From Sphingomonas bacterium (GTDB lineage Bacteria; Pseudomonadota; Alphaproteobacteria; Sphingomonadales; Sphingomonadaceae): 56,956 nucleotides of DNA. The DNA lies in contig NZ_JAQGLJ010000017.1 of NCBI RefSeq assembly GCF_028292945.1, positions 1-56,956 on the forward strand, read 5' to 3'. The position numbers and the translations under genes were made by a program. Of the stretch, positions 41,797 through 50,796 are shown piece by piece. Every line of letters starts with the position of its first letter. The first letter of the stretch is position 1. The notes beneath the pieces are model-generated. The model did not search any database, had not been told where the DNA came from, and saw only the letters and a program-made list of their open reading frames with translations.

Positions 41797-44700
41797 TTAG
41801 TGGAAATCGTGGCTCTTGATCGGGATCACGTCTTCCGGATCGCAACCGCTGCGAAACGGAGAATGATAGTCGCTGCGAACCTTTGGCTTCCACCCCGGCT
41901 CGCCCCGGTCGGGTGAGCCGCCGCTGCCGGGGCGGCTCAGCTTTGGCATGTCGATGTCGCCGACCTGGCGCAGCATGGCGGTATAGTCGTGGATGCGGTC
42001 GGCGATGACGTGGATGACCTCTCCCTCGCGCTGCACCACGCCCGTCACGCCGATCATCGCCGACGACATGACGACGGTGCGCTGCGCCTCGAACCGGTCG
42101 GGCCACAGGATGATGTTGGCGACGCCGGTCTCGTCCTCGATGGTGATGAACAGCACGCCCTTGGCGCTGCCCGGCTTTTGCCGCACCAGGATGATGCCGG
42201 CGATGTCGACCCGGCGACCGTCCTTGGTCGCCTTCAGGTCCGCGCACCTGATGATGCGCCGGCGGGTGAATTCCGGACGCAGGAAGAACAGCGGATGTTG
42301 GCGCAGCGTCAGCTGGGTGGCGCGGTAATCCTCCACCACCTCGCGCCCGGCCGTCAGCGGCACCAGCGCGACCGGCTCTTCGCGGCGTTCGGCATATTCG
42401 AGCAGCGGCAGCGCGGTCTCGCCCAGCCCGCGGATCGCCCAAAGCGCCTGCCGCCGGTTCAGCCCCAGCGCATGAAAGGCGTCCGCCTTGGCAAGTTTCT
42501 CCAGCGTGGCGAGCGGCACGCCGGAGCGACGCCATAGGTCCTCTACCGATGCGAAAGGCCTCGCCTCACGCGACGCGAGGATGCGTTCGGCGTGGGCGGC
42601 GGCGACGCCATGCACGATGCGCAGGCCCAGGCGCAGGGGGAGCAGATGCCCTTTCCCCTTCAGCAGCCGCGTGTCCCAGTCGCTGTCGTTCACACACACC
42701 GGGCGCACCTCCACCTGATGCTCGCGTGCGTCGCGGACGATCTGCGCCGGCGCATAGAATCCCATCGGCTGCGCGTTGAGCAGCGCCGCGCAGAACACAT
42801 CGGGATGATGGCACTTCATCCACGACGAGGCGTAGGCGATCTTGGCGAAACTGGCGGCGTGGCTCTCGGGAAAGCCATAGGAGCCGAACCCCTCGATCTG
42901 CTTCACCAGCCGCTCGGCGAAGTCGGGACCGATCCCGTTCCTGGCCATGCCGTCGATCAGCTCCTGTTTGAACTGGCCGACCCCTTGCGTGTATTTGAAC
43001 GTCGCCATCGCCTTGCGCAGCTCGTCGGCACGGCTAGGCGAGAAACCGGCGCCGACGATCGCGACCCGCATCGCCTGTTCCTGGAACAGCGGCACGCCGA
43101 ACGTCTTGCCCAGCACCGCCTTCAGCTTCTCGCTGGGATAGTCGAACTCGATGTTCGGATTGGCGCGCTTCTGTTCGCGGCGGCGTAGATAGGGGTGGAC
43201 CATGTCGCCCTGGATCGGACCGGGGCGGACGATCGCGACCTGGATGGCGATGTCGTAGAAGGTCTCCGGCTTCATGCGCGGCAGCATCGCCATCTGCGCG
43301 CGGCTCTCGATCTGGAACACGCCCAGCGTGTCCGCCTTCTGGATCATCGCGAAGGTGGCGGGATCGTCGACCTGCAACTCCGCCGAGGACAGCGTCAGGT
43401 CGATGCCCTTGTGCGCGCGCAGCAGGTCGAACGCGCGGTTCATGCAGCCGAGCATGCCGAGACCCAGAATGTCGACCTTCATCAGGCCGAGCTCCTCGAT
43501 GTCCTCCTTTTCCCATTCCACCACCCAGCGGTTGGGCATGGCGGCAGGCTGGATCGGCACCAGGTCGTGGAGCGGATCGCGGGTGAGCACGAAACCGCCG
43601 GGGTGCTGCGACAGGTGCCGGGGCGTGCCGATCAACTCGCGCGCGAGCTCCAGCGTCAGGGCGAGGCGCGGATCGCCCCGGTCGAGGTTGAGCGCGTCCA
43701 CATGCCGGTCGGCGACGCCCTCCTCCGACCAGCCCCAAACCTGCCCGGCGAGCGCGGCGGTCATGTCCTCGGGCAGACCCAGCACCTTGCCCACCTCGCG
43801 CACCGCGCCGCGCGCGCGGAAGCGGCTGACCACCGCCGTCAGCGCGGCGTGATCATGACCGTAAGTATTGTAGATCCACTGGATCACCTCCTCGCGGCGC
43901 TCGTGCTCGAAATCGATGTCGATATCGGGCGGCTCGCGGCGGTCGGGGGAGATGAAGCGTTCGAACAGCAGCTCGTGCTTGACCGGGTCGATCGAGGTGA
44001 TGCCGAGCACGTAGCAGATCATCGAATTGGCCGCCGATCCGCGCCCCTGGCACAGGATGCCCTGGCTGCGCGCATAGCTGACGATCGAGTTCACGGTCAG
44101 GAAATATGGCGCATATTCCATCTGCGCGACCAGCCGCAGTTCGTGATCGAGCAGGTCGAGGTAACGCTGGTCGGGCACGCCATCGAAGGGTGCTCGTTGG
44201 AACAAGGCGTCCAGCGCGCGCCGCGCCAGCGCCGCCAGCGCGGCCTGCGGCGTCTTGCCGCTGAACACCTGCTCTTCGGGATATTGATAGCGCAGTTCGC
44301 GCAGCGAAAAGGTGCAGCGTTCGACGATCGCGTCGATCGCGGCAAGCGCTTGCGGGTGATGGGCGAAACGCCGTGCCATCTCCGCCGGGGGTTGCAGGCA
44401 GCGATCGGCGGATCGCTCGCGCCGCAGTCCCAGATCGTCGATCGTGCGCTTCTCACGGATCGCGGTGACAACGTCCTGCAGCACGCGCCGATCGGGATGG
44501 TGGTAGAGAACGTCGCCGGTCGCGAGCGGCTTCAGGCCGAAGCGGCGCGCGTAACCCTCCAGCTGGTATAGCCGCCGCATATCATCGGGCCGGCGCTGGT
44601 GCGTCAGGCAGACATGGCCACGCTCGGCCCCGAAGATGTCCGCCATCCAGCGCAGGTCCGCCTCGTTCGCGCCCTGGGAAGCGGATACCAGCGAGGCGAC

Positions 44701-45087
44701 CATTCCCCGGGAATGAGCGGCGACATCCTCCCAGTGCAGGAAGCATCGGCCCTTTTCGCCGTGCTTGGTATCGGCCCGGGCGTTACCCAGCGTCAGCAGG
44801 TTGGTCAGCCGCGACCAGGCGGCGAGATCCTCGGGCCAGACCAGCAGCGACGCGCCGCTGACCAGATCCAGCCGACAACCCGTGACCAGCCGGATATCGA
44901 TCCCGCTGTCCCGCTTGATCTCGTCGCAGGCGTAGAGCGAGCGCACCAGCCCCGCGACCGAGTTGCGATCGGTGACGCCCAGCGCCGACATACCCATCGC
45001 CGCCGCGGTCGCGAACAGCTCTTCGGGCGACGACGCGCCACGCAGGAAGCAGAAGTGGGTGGTGGCCTGAAGTTCGGTGTAGGTCAT
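41797..45087 (-). CDS. dnaE2: error-prone DNA polymerase III alpha subunit (DnaE2/ImuC)
   Basis: A 1096-residue C-family polymerase. It has an N-terminal PHP domain (TELQATTHFCFLRGASSPEELFATAAAMGMSALGVTDRNSVAG), catalytic aspartates in GRGSAANSMICY...PPDIDIDFEHERREEVIQ, the helix-hairpin-helix region, and an OB domain near 960-1040. It ends with the DnaE2-type tail KVRSDYHSPFRSGCDPEDVIPIKSHDFH. It performs translesion synthesis after DNA damage and depends on ImuB for clamp binding. It follows imuB by 48 bp in the same direction, in the canonical imuA-imuB-dnaE2 order. The stop at 41797 is 9 bp from the convergent ABC exporter stop. Confidence 0.95.
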   Translation of the reverse strand: MTYTELQATTHFCFLRGASSPEELFATAAAMGMSALGVTDRNSVAGLVRSLYACDEIKRDSGIDIRLVTGCRLDLVSGASLLVWPEDLAAWSRLTNLLTLGNARADTKHGEKGRCFLHWEDVAAHSRGMVASLVSASQGANEADLRWMADIFGAERGHVCLTHQRRPDDMRRLYQLEGYARRFGLKPLATGDVLYHHPDRRVLQDVVTAIREKRTIDDLGLRRERSADRCLQPPAEMARRFAHHPQALAAIDAIVERCTFSLRELRYQYPEEQVFSGKTPQAALAALARRALDALFQRAPFDGVPDQRYLDLLDHELRLVAQMEYAPYFLTVNSIVSYARSQGILCQGRGSAANSMICYVLGITSIDPVKHELLFERFISPDRREPPDIDIDFEHERREEVIQWIYNTYGHDHAALTAVVSRFRARGAVREVGKVLGLPEDMTAALAGQVWGWSEEGVADRHVDALNLDRGDPRLALTLELARELIGTPRHLSQHPGGFVLTRDPLHDLVPIQPAAMPNRWVVEWEKEDIEELGLMKVDILGLGMLGCMNRAFDLLRAHKGIDLTLSSAELQVDDPATFAMIQKADTLGVFQIESRAQMAMLPRMKPETFYDIAIQVAIVRPGPIQGDMVHPYLRRREQKRANPNIEFDYPSEKLKAVLGKTFGVPLFQEQAMRVAIVGAGFSPSRADELRKAMATFKYTQGVGQFKQELIDGMARNGIGPDFAERLVKQIEGFGSYGFPESHAASFAKIAYASSWMKCHHPDVFCAALLNAQPMGFYAPAQIVRDAREHQVEVRPVCVNDSDWDTRLLKGKGHLLPLRLGLRIVHGVAAAHAERILASREARPFASVEDLWRRSGVPLATLEKLAKADAFHALGLNRRQALWAIRGLGETALPLLEYAERREEPVALVPLTAGREVVEDYRATQLTLRQHPLFFLRPEFTRRRIIRCADLKATKDGRRVDIAGIILVRQKPGSAKGVLFITIEDETGVANIILWPDRFEAQRTVVMSSAMIGVTGVVQREGEVIHVIADRIHDYTAMLRQVGDIDMPKLSRPGSGGSPDRGEPGWKPKVRSDYHSPFRSGCDPEDVIPIKSHDFH

Positions 45088-45135
45088 ACACGGGCCAAGG
45101 CAGAACGGCTTGGTATGATGCCGTACAGCATCGAG

Positions 45136-47688
45136 TTACCGCCCATGGAGGAACCAGCGCAGGTCGCCTGTCTCCGTCCGGACGCCGTCGCCGCGGCGGT
45201 ATAGCCAGAAGCGCTCGCCCAGTTCGTCCTCCACCCGGAAATAGTCGCGCACGGACAGGCGCTCGCCCGCGCGGCGCCACCATTCGCCGGTAATGCGCTC
45301 GGGTCCCTCGGCGCGGACCACGCGATGGGTGACACCGCGCCAGGTGAAGCGGCGCGGCGGCTGATCGGGCAGTTCGGCGACCACATGATCGACCGGTTCG
45401 GGACGGTGCAGCAGCCGCACGGGCCGTGGCCAGCGTGGATGCCAGGGATGATCGCGCGCGCGTTCGTCCAGCCGGCGTACGTCGTCCGGCTTCAGCGCCT
45501 CCGCGCGTCCGGGCAGCGCATCGAGCGGCGATGTCATGGCGAGCGAGCGTTCGGGCACGTCGCTTTCGACGGGCGTGACGCGCCACAGCCGGGGCAGGCC
45601 GATGCGATTGGCGATGGCGTCCACCAGCGTCGTGAGATCAGGCTCGACCGGCCCGGACAGCGCGCGGGCCAGCGACTCCGGCCCGAGCGGATCGGCGCGG
45701 CGGACATGGAGCGCGATCGCATCCAGGCCGTAGCCGGGTTCGATCTCCTCGATCCGCCTGAGCGCCAGGCGGAGCATGTGCGCAGCGTCGCGGGTGGGAC
45801 GCGCAAAGCCGAGCCGCAGCCGCTGTACGACGCCGTCGACGCGTGCCGCGACCAGCTCCACCGCGCGCGCGCCCTGCCCGGCCTCGGCCAGCGCCACCGT
45901 CAGGCGTGGCATCAGCTCCCCCAGCCAATGCTCGATCGCTTCGGGGGTCGCGATCGGCTCGGCGAAGCGCTGCTCCACCGCGATCCGGGTCGGCGGCACT
46001 ACGGGATCGAGCGGCTCGGGCGCGTGGCCGGTCGCCTGATCCAGCCGGTCGGCGATCGCCCGCCCGAAGCGGCGCACCAGCGGCGCGCGCGGCATGGCTG
46101 ACAACTGCCCGATTGTGTCGACGCCGAGCCGGGCGAGCAGTTCAAGCGCCGACCCGTCCAGCCGCAGCGCGGCGACGGGCAGCGGCGCGATGGCGGCGGC
46201 CTGCTCGCCCGGCCGCACCATGCCGCCCCCGAACCGTGCCAGCGCCCAGGCCGCACCGGCGGTATCGGCGATCGCCACGCGGGCGGTCACGCCGTGGCGG
46301 GCGAGCAGGCGAACGAGACGGCGCAGAAAGCGCGCTTCGCCGCCGTACAGATGTGCGACACCGGTCAGGTCGATAAACAGCCCATCGGCGTCAGACACCG
46401 CCACCATGGGTGCCCAACGGCGCGCGAGCAGCTCGGCCAGCGCCAGCAGATCGGCGGCGTCGCCCGCCGGGTCCGCCTCGCGCACCGCCAGTCCAGGCAC
46501 CTGCGCGCGCGCCATCGTCAGCGCGGTGCCCGGCGACAAGCCGAGCGCGCGGGCGGCCGGGTTGCACGCGGCTATCTCCACCCGCGACCCGATCTTGTGC
46601 GTGGTCACCAACGGCGGCTCCGCGGACGGTGAAGCATCACCAGGCGGCGGCTCGTCGCGGCACACGCGCGCGACGACGCTGCCCAGCGTGCGGCCGGTCT
46701 GGAAGAAGCGGCCCTGCGCACCCGTCGTCACGGCGGGTCCGCTCTTCCCGTGATTGTCGGGGTGCGGCCCCTCGCCCGGAAACTGAACGGCGGGCATGGC
46801 GGCGAGCTGCTGCAGGGTCGGCGGAGCGATATACCCGGCCTCGCCGCCATGTCCGTCGCGCGCGCTGCGCCGGGGATTGCGTCCGGAAAGCTTCTGCGCG
46901 CGCCGCGCTATCACATCCTCGCCAGGGCCGTGCACCGGCGGCACGGCGGCGGCGCGCGCGATCGACAGCGCCGCGACGGGCGCTTCGTTGCGATAGCGCT
47001 CGCGCTTGTCGTCGCTGCGTAAGGCCGCGCCGCGCCCGGCTTTGGACGGGGCGTCCTCGCCCGGAAATTGCAGCGACGGCATCGAAGCGGTCATGCGCGC
47101 GGTCGGGCCGAACTCGTCCGAGGGCATCGGCCGGAATGGGTGATCGATCACCTCGCTCTTGCGCGACAGCTCGCCCGATCTGGGTCGCTGGTGCGTCGGC
47201 AGCGCAGCGACCGCCGCGTGGAGGTCTTCGCCCTGCCAGCCCCGCGCGCCGGGCCTGAACGGTGGAACGGCCGCCTCGCTGCGCCGCGACAGCTCGCGCA
47301 ACGGGGCAGGCGCGGCGACCCGCTCCTCGGGCGGACGCGACAGGCCCCTCCTGAACGGATTGTCCGCCGCCTCACTGACCCGGCCCAGCTCGCGTTGTGG
47401 CGGCCGTCGGTGCCCGGGCAGCGCCTCGACCGCCGCCGTCACCTGTGCGCGCGAGTCCGCCAGCCCACTGCCGGCGGCAGGGTCACCACGCGCCCAGCGC
47501 GCACCCGGTCGCCAGCCCCCTTCCCTGGGCACCGAGCACTGGCTGGCGCGCTCGGCCGCCGCGTCGGCACCGATCGCGTCGAGGGCGGCGCGTCCGTCGG
47601 CCTCAGCCGGCGGCACGTGCCGGCGCTCGCGCCGCCGCAACCGGTCGATCGACCAGTGGGGCAGGTAGAGCGAGGCGACCCGCTTCAT
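45136..47688 (-). CDS. imuB: ImuB, inactive Y-family polymerase-like protein with large insertion
   Basis: An 850-residue protein starting at MKRVASLYLPHWSIDRL (ATG 47688), the normal ImuB N-terminus. The Y-family palm resumes near residue 360 with LVTTHKIGSRVEIAACNPAARALGL, then SDADGLFIDLTGVAHLYGGEARFLRRLV, the little-finger domain, and a C-terminal VRDYFRVEDELGERFWLYRRG region. The acidic residues needed for polymerisation are not in the expected positions, consistent with a non-catalytic adaptor that links DnaE2 to the beta clamp. Between residues 25 and 355 sits an Arg/Pro-rich, low-complexity insertion with repeats such as ALPxHxRPxxxELxRxSExxxxPFR. Most ImuB proteins are about 500 residues. 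It overlaps the imuA 3' end by 86 bp. Confidence 0.9.
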   Translation of the reverse strand: MKRVASLYLPHWSIDRLRRRERRHVPPAEADGRAALDAIGADAAAERASQCSVPREGGWRPGARWARGDPAAGSGLADSRAQVTAAVEALPGHRRPPQRELGRVSEAADNPFRRGLSRPPEERVAAPAPLRELSRRSEAAVPPFRPGARGWQGEDLHAAVAALPTHQRPRSGELSRKSEVIDHPFRPMPSDEFGPTARMTASMPSLQFPGEDAPSKAGRGAALRSDDKRERYRNEAPVAALSIARAAAVPPVHGPGEDVIARRAQKLSGRNPRRSARDGHGGEAGYIAPPTLQQLAAMPAVQFPGEGPHPDNHGKSGPAVTTGAQGRFFQTGRTLGSVVARVCRDEPPPGDASPSAEPPLVTTHKIGSRVEIAACNPAARALGLSPGTALTMARAQVPGLAVREADPAGDAADLLALAELLARRWAPMVAVSDADGLFIDLTGVAHLYGGEARFLRRLVRLLARHGVTARVAIADTAGAAWALARFGGGMVRPGEQAAAIAPLPVAALRLDGSALELLARLGVDTIGQLSAMPRAPLVRRFGRAIADRLDQATGHAPEPLDPVVPPTRIAVEQRFAEPIATPEAIEHWLGELMPRLTVALAEAGQGARAVELVAARVDGVVQRLRLGFARPTRDAAHMLRLALRRIEEIEPGYGLDAIALHVRRADPLGPESLARALSGPVEPDLTTLVDAIANRIGLPRLWRVTPVESDVPERSLAMTSPLDALPGRAEALKPDDVRRLDERARDHPWHPRWPRPVRLLHRPEPVDHVVAELPDQPPRRFTWRGVTHRVVRAEGPERITGEWWRRAGERLSVRDYFRVEDELGERFWLYRRGDGVRTETGDLRWFLHGR

Positions 47689-48370
47689 CGGCGGCCTCCA
47701 CGATGAGTTCGAAGGGATCGCCGCCGCGCTGCCGCACGCACGCGACGCGCCAGCATGCCCGTCCCATCCCACCCCAGGGAACGGGCGCGGACGGTGCGCT
47801 GCCGATGCGCCAGCGGGTGAGGGCGGCGGACGGGATTGCGAACGGATCGCCGCCACCGCGCGCGGGCCGTTTCAGCAGCAGCGCGATCGTGTCGCCGCCC
47901 TCGGCCGCCAGCTGCAGCCGCCGGGTCTGCGCGGTGGCGACCCGGCCAGCCTCGCCGATCACCGCGCCCAGCGCGCGGTGCCGCAACCCCTCTTCGAGCA
48001 GCGCCAGCAGCTCGGCGTCGTCGCGTGCCTCGGCATACAGCACCCGGCCGGGGTCGAGCCCCGCCTGGTACAGCCCCGGCGCGAACAGGTCGCGCGTGCG
48101 GACCACCCACAGCACGGGGCCATGCGTGCGCGCCGCGATGCCGGCGATGAACAGCGTCGCCGCGGCATCATTGCCCCAGCCGGCTCCTTCCGCAGCGACC
48201 TCGTGCAGCGCCGGCTCGAGCCCGCCACCGCGGAGCCGATCATCGAGCAGGCTCAGTCCAAACGGCAATACCGGACGCTGGTCGGGCGCATGACCCTCGA
48301 TGGCGCGTAATTTGTCGCGCAGCGTGGCGAGCGCCGTCGACGATGGGGATGGATTCGACTCGCCGCGCAT
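47603..48370 (-). CDS. imuA: ImuA, SOS mutagenesis accessory protein
   Basis: A 255-residue RecA/SulA-like protein. It has LATLRDKLRAIEG, RPVLPFGLSLLDDRLRGGGLEPALHEVAAEG, GPVLWVVRTRDLFAPGLYQAGLDPGRVLYAEARDDAELLALLEEGLRH and LAAEGGDTIALLLKRP, all in typical ImuA order. It is the first gene of the imuA-imuB-dnaE2 cassette and is needed for damage-induced mutagenesis. ATG 48370 lies only two bases from the LexA box (48373-48387) and has no ribosome-binding site upstream, so the transcript may be leaderless, or translation may begin at a later non-ATG codon. Confidence 0.9.
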   Translation of the reverse strand: MRGESNPSPSSTALATLRDKLRAIEGHAPDQRPVLPFGLSLLDDRLRGGGLEPALHEVAAEGAGWGNDAAATLFIAGIAARTHGPVLWVVRTRDLFAPGLYQAGLDPGRVLYAEARDDAELLALLEEGLRHRALGAVIGEAGRVATAQTRRLQLAAEGGDTIALLLKRPARGGGDPFAIPSAALTRWRIGSAPSAPVPWGGMGRACWRVACVRQRGGDPFELIVEAADEAGRLALPAPLVDRPVAAARAPARAAG

Positions 48371-48372
48371 AT

Positions 48373-48387
48373 GTTCTTGTTTTGTTC
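48373..48387 (-). promoter_or_regulatory. LexA-binding SOS box of the imuABC operon
   Basis: On the minus strand the sequence reads GAAC-AAAACAA-GAAC, a perfect match to the alphaproteobacterial LexA operator GAAC-N7-GAAC. A -35-like TTGACT lies upstream (48407-48402), and the box covers the expected -10 position about 17-18 bases downstream, so LexA would block RNA polymerase directly. Confidence 0.92.
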
Positions 48388-48462
48388 GGCAGATCGCAAT
48401 GAGTCAATCCGCTGATATGCGCAGCTATCGTGCCGACGTGGGGTGCCAGTCGCCCTTGCCGA

Positions 48463-48681
48463 TCAGCGAACGTGGAACCCGGCCGCTCCATGCTCGTCAT
48501 CCTCATCTCTCGCACGCCCGGCGAGAATGTTCGCCAGCTCGTCCAGCGTGTGCGGCACGTCCAGATGCTCCGCCCCCAGGAACAACCGCGACCCCTCGTC
48601 GCGGGGCAGCGCGTGCGTCAGCTTGTCGATGTCGACCAGCGCCTTGCCCGTGGGAAACAGCTCGATCTGTACGAACCGCAT
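48463..48681 (-). CDS. hypothetical protein, 72 residues
   Basis: ATG 48681 is preceded by GAAGAGGAAAAG, a good ribosome-binding site. That is preferred over a TTG 33 bases further upstream. The product (MRFVQIELFPTGKALVDIDK, then LPRDEGSRLFLGAEHLDVPHTLDELANILAG, then an acidic tail DEDDEHGAAG) looks like a small folded domain. It lies 16 bp after the flavoprotein reductase gene on the same strand, in the formaldehyde-detoxification operon. I do not recognise the family. Confidence 0.6.
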   Translation of the reverse strand: MRFVQIELFPTGKALVDIDKLTHALPRDEGSRLFLGAEHLDVPHTLDELANILAGRARDEDDEHGAAGFHVR

Positions 48682-48697
48682 GGTCTTTTCCTCTTCA

Positions 48698-49963
48698 CTA
48701 TCTGCTTTGGACAACGATCAGGTCGGAGATACCGCGTGCCGCGAAAACATCCTTCAGCGGGATCGTGACATCCGCGAGCAGGTTCGGTTCGACGACCGCA
48801 GCCTCCAGCACCAGCGATCTTCCCTGCACATAGTCCCTGACCGCGTTGACGCAGTCCAGTGCCACGACGCGGCCCTGGCGCAGATAGATGACGGAGAAGC
48901 TCCGCCCCGCCGGATCGCCCCGAAGCACCTCCGCGTCATGGCCGACGGACAGGCCCACCGTCTGCAGCTTGAGATCATATTGGTGCGACCAGAACCAGGG
49001 CACCGCCTCATAGGGCTGCGGCTCGCCCGTGATCGCGCGTGCGACCGCGGTCGCCATGTCGTTGGCGTTCTGGACGGACTCGAGCCGGATCGTCGCCCCG
49101 TCGGCGAAGCGGCTGGCGTGCGATGCGCAGTCCCCAACCGCATAGACATCGGGCAGCGAGGTGCGGCCGAACTGGTCGACCATGACGCCGTTGCCTCCTT
49201 TGGCACCGGCGTCGAGCAGCGACGCGACCGCGGGTACGATGCCGATGCCCACGATCACCATGTCGGCCGGCAGCACCTCGCCCGTCGCCAGGCGAACGCC
49301 GGTGGCGCGCCCGTACGACTCCTCGATGCACTCCACCGCCGCGCCGAGCCGGACCTCCACGCCATGCGCGCGGTGCTCCGCCTCGAAGAACCGTGACAGC
49401 GCCACGCCCGCGACGCGCGCGAGAACGCGGTCCTGCGCTTCGAGCACCGTGACCTGCTTGCCGAGCCTGGCGAGTACGGCCGCCGCCTCCAGGCCGATAT
49501 AGCCGCCGCCGATCACCACCACGCGGGTGGTGGTCGCGAGCTCGTCGATCATGCGGTCGACATCGGCGCGGCTACGCACCGAATGGACCCCCGCCAGGCT
49601 GTGCCCGGAACAGGCGAGCCGCCGCGCATGCCCGCCGGCCGCCCAGATCAGCGCGCCATAGCCGATCGTCTCGCCGCTATCGGTCGAGACCCGACGCGCG
49701 TCCGGGTCGACCGCGACCACCTTGCGGCCGGTCAGCATCGCCACCTCGCGCTCGGCCCAGAAGGCGGCGGGGCGGATCAGGATGCGCTCGAACGCCCTGT
49801 CGCCCGCCAGATACTCCTTGGACAAAGGAGGGCGCTCATAGGGGAGCTCCGGCTCCTCGCCGATCACCGCGACCGTGCCGGCGAATTTGCGCTGGCGCAG
49901 CGCGATCGCCGCGTTGGCGCCGCCATGGCCCGCGCCGACGATCACCACGTCGTAGCGTGTCAC
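48698..49963 (-). CDS. FAD-dependent ferredoxin/rubredoxin reductase-like oxidoreductase
   Basis: A 421-residue flavoprotein with the FAD fingerprint VVIVGAGHGGANAAIALRQ at the N-terminus and the NAD(P)H fingerprint RVVVIGGGYIGLEAAAVLARLGKQVTVLE near 147. The FAD-binding motif is SLPDVYAVGDCAS, followed by HQYDLKLQTVGLS. The family includes electron donors to dioxygenase and P450 ferredoxins. GTG 49963 overlaps the fghA stop. It is unusual to find it coupled to adhC-fghA: it may serve a demethylation system that releases formaldehyde, but the partner is not in this window. Confidence 0.85.
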   Translation of the reverse strand: MTRYDVVIVGAGHGGANAAIALRQRKFAGTVAVIGEEPELPYERPPLSKEYLAGDRAFERILIRPAAFWAEREVAMLTGRKVVAVDPDARRVSTDSGETIGYGALIWAAGGHARRLACSGHSLAGVHSVRSRADVDRMIDELATTTRVVVIGGGYIGLEAAAVLARLGKQVTVLEAQDRVLARVAGVALSRFFEAEHRAHGVEVRLGAAVECIEESYGRATGVRLATGEVLPADMVIVGIGIVPAVASLLDAGAKGGNGVMVDQFGRTSLPDVYAVGDCASHASRFADGATIRLESVQNANDMATAVARAITGEPQPYEAVPWFWSHQYDLKLQTVGLSVGHDAEVLRGDPAGRSFSVIYLRQGRVVALDCVNAVRDYVQGRSLVLEAAVVEPNLLADVTIPLKDVFAARGISDLIVVQSR

Positions 49964-50796
49964 CGCAGCCGCTCCGCATGCCAATCGAGGTGATCGGCCA
50001 TGAAGGTCGAGATGAAATGGTAGCTGTGGTCGTAGCCGGGCTGGATGCGCAGGGTGAGGTCGATCGCCGCAGCCGCGCAGGCATCCTGCAGCAGTTCCGG
50101 GCGCAGCTGCTCGGCCAGGAAGGGATCGGCGTCGCCGACATCGACCAGCAGCTCGCCGACGCGCGCACCATCCTCGATCAGCGCCACCGCGTCGTGGGGG
50201 CGCCACGCGGTGCGATCCTGGCCGAGATAGCCGCCGAGCGCCTTGGCACCCCATGGGACCTGGGAGGGCGCGGCGATCGGCGCGAACGCGCTGACCGCGC
50301 GGAACCGGTCGGGAAAGGTGAGGCCGATCGTCAGCGCGCCATGCCCGCCCATCGAGTGCCCGGTGATGCCCTGCCGCGCCATGTCGGCGGGGAACTCGGC
50401 GGCGATCAGCGCCGGCAGCTCGTCCGTGACATAGGTCCACATGCGATAGTTGGCCGCGTAAGGCGACTCGGACGCATCGACGTAGAAGCCCGCACCCAGC
50501 CCGAAATCATACGCCCTGGCCGGGTCGTCCGGCACGCCGTCGCCACGCGGCGACGTGTCGGGAGCGACGAAGATCAGGCCCAGCTCCGCGCAGGCTCGGC
50601 GATACTCGCCCTTGTCGGTGACGTTGGCGTGGGTGCAGGTCAGCCCCGACAGATACCAGACGACCGGCAGCCTCTCGCCGTCGGCGTGCGGGGGCACATA
50701 GACCGAGAAGGTCATCGACGTGCCGGTCGCCATCGACGCGTGCCGGTAGACACCCTGCACCCCGCCATGCGCCCTGGCGGTCGACAGCGTCTCCAT
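49960..50796 (-). CDS. fghA: S-formylglutathione hydrolase
   Basis: A 278-residue alpha/beta hydrolase of exactly family length. The nucleophile elbow is GHSMGGHGAL with S148. GLTCTHANVTDKGEYRRACAELGLIFVAPDTSPRG and the late GDADPFL and PGYDHSYHF motifs complete the triad region. It splits S-formylglutathione into formate and glutathione, the second step of formaldehyde detoxification. Its ATG overlaps the adhC stop by one base (TGATG), so the two are co-translated. Confidence 0.95.
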   Translation of the reverse strand: METLSTARAHGGVQGVYRHASMATGTSMTFSVYVPPHADGERLPVVWYLSGLTCTHANVTDKGEYRRACAELGLIFVAPDTSPRGDGVPDDPARAYDFGLGAGFYVDASESPYAANYRMWTYVTDELPALIAAEFPADMARQGITGHSMGGHGALTIGLTFPDRFRAVSAFAPIAAPSQVPWGAKALGGYLGQDRTAWRPHDAVALIEDGARVGELLVDVGDADPFLAEQLRPELLQDACAAAAIDLTLRIQPGYDHSYHFISTFMADHLDWHAERLR

